Shown here: positions 1-11,600 of the stretch, piece by piece | Layout of the letters: each line of letters opens with the position of its first letter | How positions within the stretch are numbered: position 1 is the stretch's first letter | Origin: Calliopum simillimum | Taxonomy: Eukaryota > Arthropoda > Insecta > Diptera > Lauxaniidae | Reading direction: 5' to 3' | NCBI GenBank assembly: GCA_951812925.1 | Contig: OX638372.1 | Span: 1,674,001-1,738,000 of the forward strand | DNA length: 64,000 nt | Program-made: the position numbers and the translations under genes | Notes under the pieces: generated by a model | What the model was told of the DNA's origin: nothing | The model's database searches: none | The model's input: only the letters and a program-made list of their open reading frames with translations

Positions 1-900
1 GAGAATATGTTAGAAAACAATGTTTTTGGGGTGACTTTGAACCGGTCGAAAGCCACCCCCAAAAAACTTTGTATTGTTAGGCTGGCTCAAAAGAAATCCA
101 AACTCGAGCCATATTGACGCCCAAAACACTGGGTATGGTGAACTGTAGTGAAAATAAAGTCTAGTCTTTCGCCAAAGTGAAATTATTTTTTCCTTTTGAT
201 CTTTTTAAATCAATTTAATATTTTAATGAGAACCCAAAAAGGATATTTGCTATTATTTATTTAGGAAATTTCGCAAAAAATTAAGCCACCGAAGCCCTTT
301 AACAAAAGAGGAATACTAATACCAAGAATACTAAGAATTTCTTTCGTTTTTAAATTTTTTGAATCAAGTAATTTTTGTTTTCTAATGTTCAATGGATTTT
401 TAACTTGTTTTTGTGGATATTTTAAGTTTTGCTTAGCCTTTGATATCAGTTTTATTATTTGATGTAGCATATGTACAAATAAGTAAAACATACCAAAGGC
501 TGAAACCAAATTTATCAAAAATTTTAGTTTTTTTTTAATCTCGTCCTTGAAAACATCCCATAACCTAGACCGATATCCTATATAAATATACCAAAATGTT
601 TAGAGAATTTTAGTGAACAAAACCTGATACTTTGATTTTGCATCGTTAAAGGTACAGCATATAAAATCAATGAATGAAATTTTTCGGTTAAAGTCACCCC
701 ACCCTTGAGGTGACTTTAACCCACTTACAAAAATATTATTTTAAAATGACTGTAATTACTTCGCACAAATTTTGTTATAAGCTCCTAATCTTGAAATTTC
801 GGTTTTTTGGTATCAAAGTCACCCCTGCTTACGGTATCAAAAGTTCAAGTTCAATGGTAGTACCGTAAGACAAAAGTCACATAAAGTACTTTTTTACATA
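1..900. other. Non-coding AT-rich stretch
   Basis: No convincing coding sequence. A short word of the form GGTGACTTT or its complement AAAGTCACC recurs near 30-40, 684-712 and 815-825, suggesting remnants of an uncharacterised repeat. The open frames present are short and low-complexity. Confidence 0.5.
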
Positions 901-1961
901 CCCGATCAAAAAAAGTATATCAAAAATATATCAAAATGATATCAAAAATTTGTCAGTGACATACAAATTTTTGATAAAAAAAGGATATCACAGTGATATA
1001 CGGAATGTAACGCTTTTTGTATATCACCATGATATCAAAAAAAGATATCAAAATGATATCAAAAAAAGATATCAAAATGATATCAAAAAAAGATATCAAA
1101 ATGATATCAAAAAAAGATATCAAAATGATATCAAAAAAAGATATCAAAATGATATCAAAAAAAGATATCAAAATGATATCAAAAAAATATATCAAAATGA
1201 TATACAATTTTTGTACATTTCTGATACAAAAATGACAACCAATTTTGGGTCCGATAACTAAAGTGACGCAGATTATGGCCAAATTTTACAATATTGTGGT
1301 TAATCGTCGTCAACTAGTTTTTTTTGTACTCAATTATATTTTTCATATGCTTTTTCACTAATTTCATGGCAAAACTCACTTCTTACTAAAATTGGCTGCT
1401 CGTCCGTTTTCCATACTTTTAGTTTTCCCAACCACAGGCCACATGCAGCAACTGAATGGAGTGTCGGTTTTTTTGCACTCAATTATATTTTTGTGCTTTT
1501 CACTAATTTCATTAGAAAATTAACTTATTCACTAAAATTAGCTGCGCGTTCGTCTTCTATAATTATCTTTAAATAAAATTCACAAACGAAAACGTAAAAT
1601 TTGACATATCAGCAGCTGATAAATTTTTGATATACATTTCTGATACAAAATTGTTATCAGCGGCTGATAAATTTTTGATATCATTTTGATATACATTTCT
1701 GATACAAAATTGACATGTCATTCAATGATATCAAAAATATATCAAAATGATATACAAAAAATGGATATCAGCCGCTGATAAGTTTTTGATATCATTTTGA
1801 TATACATTTCTGATACAAAATTGACATGTCATTTAATGATATCAAAAATATATCAAAATGATATACAAAAAATGGATATCAGCGGCTGATACATTTTTGA
1901 TATCATTTTGATATACATTTCTGATACAATGACAAGAACTTGACAAGTTTTTTTGATCGGG
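901..1961. mobile_element. GATATC-rich terminal-inverted-repeat element, copy A
   Basis: The element begins CCCGATCAAAAAAA and ends with the reverse complement, TTTTTTTGATCGGG, so it has 14-bp perfect terminal inverted repeats. A TA dinucleotide lies on both sides (899-900 and 1962-1963), compatible with a TA target duplication. The 5' third holds about seven tandem copies of a ~22-bp unit built from GATATC palindromes separated by A-tracts (about 1030-1205). The 3' third (about 1600-1935) holds larger tandem units with GATATCAGC-type words. The open frames across it are just translations of the tandem repeat. A second copy of nearly the same length lies at 29493-30557. No transposase is encoded, so it is non-autonomous; the superfamily is not assigned. 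Confidence 0.8.
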
Positions 1962-2159
1962 TATTTGCAAAGTTTTACAAATTATTAACTTAGAATATAA
2001 AACTTAACGTATAAAAATAAATAAGAGATGAATTTAATTGATTTAAACTATTAAAAATATAGATTAAAAATATTAATAGCAATGAACAAAAGAATAATAT
2101 AAGAACTAAAACATTGAAAAACTACAATGAACAATCAAATTGACCTATTGTAAAACCTA

Positions 2160-2940
2160 ACAACTGCCTTTTTAAAACACAATTTACGATTTTCGAAAGC
2201 CAGATTCCGGAAGAAAAAAAGGCGTGCGTGACCAAACAAAAAAAAAAAGAAAATCGTAACGATTTTAAAGAAGAACCCCAATATTTCATGCAGAAAACTG
2301 GTACAGAAGGTGCAGTGTTCCGAGTTTTTATGGTCAAATAGGAGGCTGGTTTGAAGAGGTTCAAGGTACAAAAAGTTCCAGACAGAAATGCTGTGAAGAA
2401 ATTGGAGGCAAAAATTCGAAGCTGCATCATGGAATACAAAACGTATGTTTAATCCGATTTTTCGCAGCTTCTAGGCCAAGTGTCTTACACCGCAGACTTG
2501 CGAGGGAATGTGGACGAAAAGTGTAAGTCAAAAAGGCAGTCAAAGTTTTCTCGTAAGTTCTTGGTTTGGCAAGCAACCTGCAGTTGTGAAAAAAGGAGTA
2601 AATTTTTGTAACCACTGGAACAATAAACTCCGCATTCTATATTAGGGAATACTTGGAAAAAAGACTTGAGCAATTTATACGAGAGTATGGGGTTTCCACT
2701 TTCTTTTGGCCAGACCTAGCATCTTGTCATTATAGTAAAATGGCCTTGGAGTGGTACTCAAAAAATAATGTGATTTTGGTGCCTCTTGAAGCAAATTCGC
2801 CAAACTGTCCAGAACTCAGGCTAATTGAAAGATACTGGGCTTTGGTCAAAAGAAAGATTAAAGGCAGCAAAGAAGTAGCCAAGGATGCTAAAGATTTTCG
2901 AGGAAAGTGGTGTCCATCAGCTAGAAAGGTATGAAATGAT
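2160..2940 (+). pseudogene. Degraded Tc1/mariner-superfamily transposase (DD37E-type)
   Basis: The 3' part, about 2653-2934, is still open. It shows the second catalytic block FWPDLASCHYSK and the third block RLIERYWALVKRKI, with 37 residues between Asp and Glu. Upstream frames retain decayed similarity: an IMEYKTYV segment where the family usually has a DDETYV-like block, then LGQVSY and KFSRKFLVWQA, broken by stops and frameshifts. The first catalytic acidic pair is therefore lost. No terminal repeats were recognised. A second, worse-preserved relic of the same kind lies at about 46785-47190. This is a dead transposon; the assignment rests on motif order and spacing. Confidence 0.7.
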
Positions 2941-3640
2941 ACCATAAAATCCTTAATGGAAGGGGTGTTAGAAAAAAAAACAAAAATTTGTAAAACAAAA
3001 ATAATATTAAAACTGTAAGTACGTTATAAAAATGATAATCAAATAGCAATTCAAGATAGGGATTTATTTTTGAAATCGGACTACTAGTTCCTGAGATTTT
3101 TTGAGTTTTGTATCGGACAATTTTATCGATGGTAGTCCTTATGTATATATATGAAAATAAATAATACATATATAAATATGTATGTAGAAGTGGCCGAAAA
3201 ATATGTAATAAATTTTCTTGTTTATACCTGTTGCATCTGCTATTAAAAATTGCAAAATGACAAATTAGTTCACGACAAATTAATCAATTTTCATTGAAAA
3301 AAATAGTGTTTGTTTCCAGAGATGGGCATAACTAGTTACTTTTGTAAGTTGATACATTTTTGTTACAAGTTACATCTTGTATCAAGTATCAACAATTTTT
3401 TAGTTACTTTTGTATTTGTATCAAAAAAATATTTTGTTACTTGATACAAAAGTAACAAGTAACTAAAATAAACAAGTAGCAATATCAAGAGTAACTATTG
3501 TTATTGATACATATATGTAGAATTTAACATTTTTTAATGGTTTTCGCGGTTCCATATATCAATCTTTCAGGGCTGTCACCTGTTTTAATTTTTATTTTGG
3601 GTAAATGGAACTTTTTAAATTTTAATTAAAAAAAAAAAAA
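2941..3640. other. Non-coding stretch with simple word repeats
   Basis: No gene seen. Between about 3330 and 3510 the words GTTAC, GTATCAA and TTGATAC recur densely on both strands, giving a cryptically simple region. The remainder is A/T-rich. Confidence 0.5.
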
Positions 3641-4600
3641 TTTTGGTCTTGAAGCTCTTAAAAAAACTTTTTAAAAATCCAACATATATTTTTAGAGTTG
3701 CCACCTGATTATCTGATGAAATTTTGGTAAAACTATACTTTTTGTGACTTAATTCAAATTTATAGCTTAGGAAATGCTCAGATAAACTTTTTGAAAATTT
3801 TGCTTAAACCATATATTTAAAAAAAAATTAAAAAATTACTTTGGGTTTTTGGGTCGAAAATATGATTTTTCATTAAAGAAAGTTTATCGTTAGATGCTTT
3901 CTTCTTGAGTAAAAAGAGATTTTTGCCTTCCGTGGGCGTTCAGAAGCCAAAAACTCCCATTTAACGTCCGAATCCCATCTTGAGTCATACATCATTTTAA
4001 AGCTTATAAATTATGTTTTTATTTAAAGTACTTTTAAAAAAAATCCAAGGGGGGTTTTTTTAAAAAAAAATTCAAAAGTATTTTTAAGTGTAAAAAATTT
4101 TTTTTCACCAAGAAATATTTTTTTATAAAAAGAACATTTCAACTTAGATTTATCAATTTACAAACTTTAGTGTAAGCTATAAATTTTTGAAAAAACACCC
4201 TTTTCATGAAAATGACAAAAAACGCCAACTTCAACACCCTGTATTTTAACAACAAATGGTACTAGGACCAAATCCTACCGGATTATTGTTCTTGCACACC
4301 GGATCTACCATATTCCCAAATTCGAGCGAAATCGGAGAAAAAAAAATGTTGAGCTGGTACACTTGGCATGGAGTGCTTCATATATGGTTTAAGCTAAATT
4401 TACAAAACAAAACCAGGTGGCAAGCCTGAAGATTTTTGTATAATTTTCAAAAAGTTTATCTGAGCGTTTCCTAAGCTAAAAATTTGAATTAAGTCACAAA
4501 AAGTATAGTTTTACCAAAATTTTATCAGATAATCAGGTGGCAACCCTAAAAATATATGTTGGATTTTTAAAAAGTTTTTCTAAGAACTTCAAGACCAAAA
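3641..4600. repeat. Foldback (inverted repeat) of about 0.95 kb
   Basis: A left arm from about 3641 to 3820 recurs as its reverse complement from about 4380 to 4600. Both contain the words GGTCTTGAAG, TTTTTAAAAATCCAACATAT and GATTATCTGAT. The ~560-bp spacer has no coding potential and contains a decayed A/T-rich sequence. This is a non-autonomous foldback or MITE-like repeat of unknown family. Confidence 0.65.
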
Positions 4601-4606
4601 TTTATT

Positions 4607-5110
4607 TTTTTTTGTATGGAGGATTTAGCTTTTCGTTTATATTTTTCATGGTCTTAATTTTTTTCCCCAAGGCCAAGAAGTTTTAATTAGTTGCTTTGAA
4701 TGCCTGTTCAAAATGGGTAATAATTCTTAAATCGACTTGGTTTTAGAGGTTTGCAAAACTGAAGTTTTACAATTTTTTGCGGTTTTCGAGCTATACATAC
4801 CCGATATCTGAACGATATGAAAAATGTTGTAGTTTTTTTATGGAGACTTATTACTAACATTGAATACCACCAAAAAAGTTGGTCTGAAGAAAAGTCTGGT
4901 AGAAAAAACGACTGAAAGTGAGTGAGTTCTTTCAACACATTTGGCTCTATACGTAGGGCCTAACAAAAGTTCGCTTAGTTGGTGTCATGTTATAAATTTT
5001 TAGCAAATCAAAAAATTGCGTATTATTTGTTACAGTCTTACGATATATCATTTTAATTTTCAGAAAGATCGGTCAAAACGGAGAGAAGAAAACGTAAAAT
5101 TCGTGAAACA
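4607..5110. other. Non-coding stretch before a mariner relic
   Basis: No gene or clear repeat boundary was seen. It should contain the 5' end of the mariner relic that follows, but no terminal inverted repeat could be recognised. Confidence 0.4.
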
Positions 5111-6190
5111 ATGTCAGCAGATATTCCAATGCCAAAGCAGCAAGAGATTCAGTTTGCTATTCTTTTTGGATTTCGACGTAAGCTCAAGCCTATGGAAATA
5201 TTTACTGAATGCCAAATAGCATTTGAAGTTAATGCGCCATTCCTCGTGACTATTTCAAAGTAGTTCCGAAGATTCCAGACAGGTCATTTTTCTGTGGAGG
5301 ACGAACCTCGAGAAGGCCGCCCAAAATCTTCGACTGATTATGAATGTGTAGCGCTGGTTAAGTCTAAAATTGACGAAGATCCAAGATTGACCCAGAAAAT
5401 CATTGCTGAGGAACTGGGCTTGAGTGCCATGGCTGTATTGCAAATATTAAAAAATGATCTTGGATACGCGGAGAAATCTGCACGATGGGTTTATAGAATT
5501 TTAAGTGATGCTCAAAAAGAGGCATGTGTGCGTTTTGCTAAGTATTTTCTTGAAAAATTCAAAAACCGGAGGGTCTAACACCTTCAAGAAAATCGTTACA
5601 GGTGATGAAGCATGGTTTTAGAAGTACGGCCTTGAAACCAAACAACAATCCATGGTATGGAGCCCAGAAAGTGCAAGTCCAACTGTTAAAGTAAAGCAAA
5701 AAAAAGTCAGCAACAAAAGTAATGATGCCAGTTTACTTCACCAGAGAGAAAGTTGTAGCTGCTATTCCTTTGGAAAAAGGTCAGACGGTTACTGCTAAGT
5801 GGTATATTGAAACCTGTTTACCAGAAGTCTTCCAAAATTTATTTGGAAACGCCAAAAAAAAGGAGCTACGCCGCTACTTTCTACATCACGATAATGCGCC
5901 AGCGCACACTGCTGAAAAAACGACAGATTTTGTTGCGCTTTCAGGCATCGAAGAAATTCGTCCCGCACCTTATTCTCCAGATCTAGCGCCTTGTGGCTTC
6001 TGGTTGTTTCCAAAAATAAAAATAAAAAATTGAAAGGGAGAGTCTTCAACAGCAATGAGGAGATAATAAATGCCGTTAATGATGAAATTGCGAAACTGCA
6101 AAAAGCCGATTTTTAAGACTGTTTTTCAAGATGGATTTATGGACTTCAAAAATGTTGCAAAATAAAAGGCGATTACGTTGAAAATAATTT
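5111..6190 (+). pseudogene. Mariner-like transposase pseudogene with catalytic Asp lost
   Basis: Reading from ATG 5111, the N-terminal helix-turn-helix region is open to an in-frame TAG at about 5261. It then continues in the same frame through the EPREGRPKS linker motif and the RWVYRILSDAQK block to a frameshift near 5570. The next frame holds the first catalytic block, VTGDEAWF, followed by another TAG. A third frame (5722-6033) carries MMPVYF, the second block LHHDNAPAHTA and YSPDLAPCGFWLFP. In DD34D mariners the residue 35 positions after the second Asp is Asp (as in PNDFF); here it is Gly, so the third catalytic residue is gone. A further frameshift at about 6030 leads to a decayed C-terminus ending near 6190. 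Flanking inverted repeats were not found. Confidence 0.85.
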
Positions 6191-6479
6191 TCCCTTGTGT
6201 GGTGCAATATATTCCAAGACGTATTAAATGAAATTCCCAACAGGTGAACAAGAAATGTTCGTCATGTCAGGGGTTGTTTTTTCTGAAAATTTCGGGAATA
6301 TTTTTCGATAATATACACACATTTCAAAAGTACTAGAGTTCGCCTTGTGGCCGAAATTCGACCATTTCGATTTGACCATAAAATAAAGAAAAAAGTTTTT
6401 ATGCCCTTCCTTGGTCGATAAAACACAAAAACCTTTTAATATTCTTCCTTAGGCTTCGGGTTATCTGTACCGGTGCAGC

Positions 6480-6880
6480 AGCTTAGTTGCAATATCGTGC
6501 TTTCCATTTAGAGGCGTGTAACTCCTACTAAAGAACAAACAGTTTTTGATATCTTTCTATAACTATACCAAATTTCATAAGAATCGTATGAAGTAGTTTC
6601 GCCGTGAGAGCGTTTTTTCCATTTAGGGGCGTGGCACCGCCCACTGAAAACATAATGGTCATGTTATCGTTCCTTAGTGTCATCCAATCTAAATACCGAA
6701 CTTCGTCATAATCGATGCAGTGGCTTAGCCTTGAGAGCGTTTTTCCCACTGAAAAACATAATGGTCTTTAGTGCTATCCCTAACTCCATACCAAATTTCG
6801 TCAAAATCAATGCAGCGGTTTAGCTGTGAGAGCGTTTTTTCCATTTAGGGGCGTGGCACCACCGAATTTAAAAAAATATA
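6480..6880. repeat. Tandem repeat of about 130 bp units
   Basis: Three to four diverged copies of a unit containing GTGAGAGCGTTTTTTCCATT and AGGGGCGTGGCACC are arranged head to tail. Each ends with an ACCAAATTTCGTCA-like word. This type of tandem module is common inside Helentron-like and LINE 3' regions of flies; the parent element is not identified. Confidence 0.6.
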
Positions 6881-7589
6881 GTCCTATGCACTGCTCCTCC
6901 TCACAGCCTTTCCAACAAAAAAAAAATCAAGTAAATCGGTTGAGATTTAGGCATAGATTTTTAGAAAAGCTATATCCGCAAATTCCGATGTCTATATCTC
7001 CAAAACCAGATCCGAGCGACACTTTTAGATTCCATATTTATTCTTAGATTTTAAAAGCACATAAGAAAATATTTGGGGTTAAAGGGGAATTGGATAAATA
7101 ACATTCACCTGTTGGGAATTTCATTTTACACGACATCGTACACTGAAATATTTAAAAAAACATGTTTTTTGCCTTTTTTGTTTATCTCTTTAGGTTATCT
7201 ATGAAATCGGTGATTGGATTTTCGAGGCCATGGGAAAATCATCGCAAACGTCTCTAAAATGACCCCCTATTCACAATTTTTGTCGTGATATTTTCATTAT
7301 ATTGTCCTTCAAGTTCAGAGTGCAGATTTAAATTTAAATTCTACATTTAAGTTGTATAATCTAACCGGATTTAACAGTTAATTTTAGATTCATAGGAAAA
7401 TATAACGCATTTAAAGGGATGTAGTCTTAAAAAGTAGGATAGGTAGGTATAGTGGAAGTCATAAAATTGCAAAATAATTCAAATCAATTTACCAAAAAAA
7501 TCTTGGTCACTACCAAAAAACCAAAAAACCATATTGTAGTATTGGCCAATATATGTGCTAAATGGACATAATAACAAGATGAATAATTA
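6881..7589. other. Non-coding stretch
   Basis: No supported gene. The sequence is A/T-rich with no clear element boundary until the small inverted-repeat element that starts at 7590. Confidence 0.4.
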
Positions 7590-8013
7590 CACAGGCCCAC
7601 AAAAAAACAAAAAGTACCCTGCGCGAAAGATCAGACCACCTGAACTTTATGTTTTCGGGGTCGCTGAATCCGAATATGGTGCCAGAATACCGAAGTTGGT
7701 TCGCGTTTTTTCAGAAATCAACAATTATGCTGAAAAATTTGAGATTTTTTTCAGCAACTCCGCTATTCAAACCACTGGAACTTTATGTTTTATGGGTCCC
7801 TGAACCCGAATATAGTGTCAGATTAGCGAAGTTGGTTCGCGTTTTTTCAGAAACCAGGAAAAATCTCTAATTTTCAGAACTATTTTTGATTTCTGAAAAA
7901 ACCCGAACCAACTTCGCTATTCTGGCACCATATTCGGATTCAGCGACCCTGAAAACATAAAGTTCAGGTGGTCTGATCTTTCGCGTATGGTACTTTTTTT
8001 TTGTGGGCCTGTG
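7590..8013. mobile_element. 424-bp foldback MITE with TTA target duplication
   Basis: Ends are CACAGGCCCAC and GTGGGCCTGTG, flanked by TTA at 7587-7589 and 8014-8016. The inverted arms run about 145 bp inward and share the words GATCAGACCACCTGAAC and ACCGAAGTTGGTTCG. The central part repeats the inner half of the arm once more. A 3-bp TTA duplication fits a PIF/Harbinger-like mobiliser, but no transposase is present. Confidence 0.75.
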
Positions 8014-8647
8014 TTATTGATAGATTAGCTAGAAATATTCCAATGTATCTTAAACTCGTAATAAAATCAATGCCCTATTTTTTTCCGTCCTCAAATTGAA
8101 AAATTGGTATAACAAATGAACTATCGATATAAAGAAAATTTAACGCGGATTCCAAAAACAAATAGAAAAAGGTATGTTAATAAGACTTTTTATATACTAA
8201 AATGGCCGCAAAAGTCAAAAAATAGGAGAAACATTTTAAATGTCAAATTTAAAAGTCTAGAACTTTGCGAAATCCTTTTAAACCCCATAAACCAAAAACA
8301 CTTTAAGAAAACTCATAAAACTAACTTAAAATTTTCTTTTAAATGTTTTTTCTTAAACGTAAGAGTGACCGATTTTTTTTTTTTTTTGTAGAACAAGCCA
8401 GAAAATCAGTTTTAGAACAGGCGTATATTTTAAACCACCCCAGGTGCAATTTTTGTTAGGCGAGGTCTCCTCTATCACCTGTCAGAAGCTTTGGAACCTT
8501 ATGCAACACACCCTATATATGGTCCAAAAAAGTTTGTAATTTAGAATTTAACGTAGAATCCGACAATCTAGAAAATCAGGTCAAAAAATATAGTTTTGTT
8601 ACTTTCGAGATCTATTAGTTTGTTTTTCAAAAGTTACTATATATATG
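8014..8647. other. Non-coding stretch
   Basis: No gene recognised. The open frame near 8116-8391 is lysine- and asparagine-rich, has no recognisable domain and looks like chance in A/T-rich DNA. Confidence 0.4.
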
Positions 8648-11328
8648 TTAGGGCTGTTAAAAAAAAATTTTTTTTCGAATTTCTTAGATATACTTTGACA
8701 TCACGTTCTTCATCATGACAGAATATCCCATAAATTTTTTCAGATTTTTAAATACATTTTTAAAGGTGGCTCAAAGCAAAAATATATTTTTAATATTTTT
8801 TTTTAGCATCCATTATAAAATGTTGGCAAACAATTTGAAAAATTTGTTTTAGAGTAACATAAAAACATTCGTTTTGTTTGTTTTTAATGAACTTTAAAAC
8901 CTACGTTGTAATTTTGATAAAAAAAATTTTGCACCTCTTAAAAATCGTAAAAATGCCTTAAAAAGACGAAATTAACAGCCATATCATGTAAGACAAAAAT
9001 TTTTTTTTCTTTTTGTCTGAGCAAGGTTTCATATTGTCTAAAATGAAAGTTAGAGCTGTTTATTCACGTTTTTTATAAAACGAAAAATAACGTAACTGCC
9101 TATATGTTACGTAGCAAAGTGTATCCTATAAAACGATTTTTCTGTCAAATTTCGTTGAAAACTGAAATTTTAAAACGGCAAAACATTTTTGTCGTGTAGG
9201 TTAAAAATAAAAATAAAAAATTTCAATTCAGAAAAAATTGCATTTCGATTCATCGCAGATTTAGAAAGATCCCAAAATTGCGTAGTATCAGGCTGGAATA
9301 AATAAATAAAAATATCAATCAGCAGCTGGATTAATAATTATTAATTAATTATTAATTATAATTAATACATCCCAAGCAGTAGGAGTAGTATATCCACGAG
9401 CTAATGTACCTTAGCTCGGACTTTCTTTCTGTGACCAGAAGCTAGATAAAAAGTGATAGTACTCCTTCCTATATTTCTCACAGGCCTAGTCACAACCGTA
9501 CTCCCAAGGATGTGTTACAGTCACACCCGTAAGCAGACAATGCAGAAAGCGACAAACATGCTCAGCTAAGTCGAAACCTCGAAAAGCTTGCATCTGTTCT
9601 AGAGTTAGTAAAGACGTCCTTCTTACCTAGAAAGACATCTATAGTGTTTTACTAAGTTAAATACTTGATCGAATGGGCGTGAATTTCTATTTCTACCGAC
9701 TTTCTCTTCAGATAGGCGTATTGTGCTGAGTATGATGCTTTGGTCAAAGTTTTTCTTAACAAGATGGTATAGTACCAGTTTTAAAGTTATTTCAAGAAAT
9801 GATGAGAGCAAAATGTGCCATAAGCCATTTGCAAATGAATGCGAGGATTTGCCAGCCTTTGGTACAAAACCACTTTGCCTTGCCTACAAATGGGTTGCAT
9901 TAAGGCTTGCTCTCGACAGCTTTTGCATTTTAGGCAAAAAATAATCTTATGAATTGACATAACGACCTTCTCATATTCCAGAGCGAACTTTATATGACCA
10001 AAAGTCTATTTAGCTGCTTTTTGGAGGATTTTCAAGTTTTTAGGCAAACTGTTTCGTTGATTACAAATTGTTAAGCGTTGATGCTGCTAAGATGGCAAAA
10101 CATGATAGTTTTTATTTTTTATTGTGGAAATATCATATTTTGCCACGTTCTTATAGATTTAAAAATTTATGTTCATATAAATTAAAATAAAAAAAGTCAA
10201 TATATTTACTTTTGCTAATCAAAATGACAACAACTGTCAAAGAGCTTTATGAAACAGAGCCACTTACGTAAACAAAGACGAAAACTACGTAACGTTTTAT
10301 ACGCTACCAAAAATAAATTCGTTCGTCTTGCTTTCGTTAGCTGAAAAACGAACGTTAACGTATTAGATGATAGGGCTGTTAACGGTTTTTCAAAGAAAAA
10401 AGTCATCGTGCTTTATACGAAATGAACATATTTTAATTTATAAGACCTTATTCGAAAGAACTCTTAAAAACCTTCAAGACAAGATACGTTAAAACTTTTT
10501 TGGGCCAGCAGGCTCGATGATATAACGTTTGAAACATGGTAATGCAGCCCCGTGAAAGGCAAAACGCTTTTTTACTCAAGAAGGAGGCATCTTACAAAAA
10601 AGTGCACATGGCATAAAATGCTTAGAATCATGCAAGGAACAAGTGTGAATTATTTTAATTTTTTTATTTTGTTTTAGAAAAAAAATTTTTTTTTTAACTT
10701 CATTTTTAATATATTTGAAAAATAAAAAAACATTTCACACTTGTTTCTTGCATGATTCTAAGCATTTTATGCCATGTGCACTTTTTTGTAAGATGCCTCC
10801 TTCTTGAGTAAAAAAGCGTTTTGCCTTTCACGGGGCTGCATTACCATGTTTCAAACGTTATATCATCGAGCCTGCTAGCCCAAAAAAGTTTTAATGCATC
10901 TTGTCCTGAAGGTTTTTAAAAGCTCTTTCAAATGAGATCTTGTAAATTAAAAAATTTTCATTTTGTTTAAAGCACGATGACTTTTTTCTTTGAAAAACCG
11001 TTAAATTTCGCCTTTTTAAGGCAGTTTTTCGATTTTAAGAGGTGCAAAATTTTTTTTGTCAAAATTGTAACGTAGGTTTTAAAGTTCATTAAAAAGAAAC
11101 CAAATGAATGTTTTTATGTTACTCTAAAACAAATTTTTCAAATTGTTCGCCAACATTTTATAATGAATGCTAAAAAAAAATATTAAAAATAAATTTTTGC
11201 TTTGAGCCACCTTTAAAAATGCATTTAAAAATCTGAAAAAATTTATGGGATATTCTGTCATGATGTAGAATGTGATGTCAAAGTATATCTAAGAAATTCA
11301 AAAAAAATTTTTTTTTGAACAGCCCTAA
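8648..11328. mobile_element. Palindromic long-TIR element with 6-bp TATATG duplication, interrupted
   Basis: The element runs from TTAGGGCTGTT to its complement AACAGCCCTAA, with TATATG on both flanks (8642-8647 and 11329-11334). The left arm (8648-8975, resuming at 10379-10680) mirrors the right arm (about 10690-11328) almost throughout. Removing the nested TTAA-flanked element at 8976-10378 leaves a near-perfect palindrome of about 1.27 kb. The arms share words such as AGATGCCTCCTTCTTGAG and TCACGGGGCTGCATTACC. There is no coding capacity. Confidence 0.75.
8976..10378. mobile_element. 1.4-kb non-autonomous element with TTAA duplication (piggyBac-like)
   Basis: Flanked by TTAA on both sides (8972-8975 and 10379-10382), with termini CAGCCATATCATGTAA and the inverse of CAGCCCTATCATCTAA. 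It sits inside one arm of a larger palindromic element whose other arm preserves the uninterrupted site (AAATTTAACGG), so the insertion can be proven by comparing the two arms. TTAA duplication is characteristic of piggyBac-type transposition, but no transposase frame is visible and the terminal sequence is not the canonical CCC start. Confidence 0.7.
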
Positions 11329-11600
11329 TATATGTATATAAATGCATATATAAACATGGAAACAATGTGTAACCTGAAAGACTGCTCAATAGTTAGACTT
11401 AAATAGAGCGAAAACGAGCAAGTTATCAATAAACTATAAATGCATTCATGCTGCAGATAAAGGATGCATCAGAACATGTTGCAGTTTCACTCGCAACAAT
11501 GTAACAAAAGAAAATTATGGAGAAAACTGAATGAATAACCATTCTGCTTAAAACTGTCCAAAAATGTTCGTACGATATCTCGAATTTATCGCCTTTATTC

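Noticed and set aside
950..1282. Long open frames on both strands
   Set aside because: They are translations of the GATATC tandem array in three frames, not genes.
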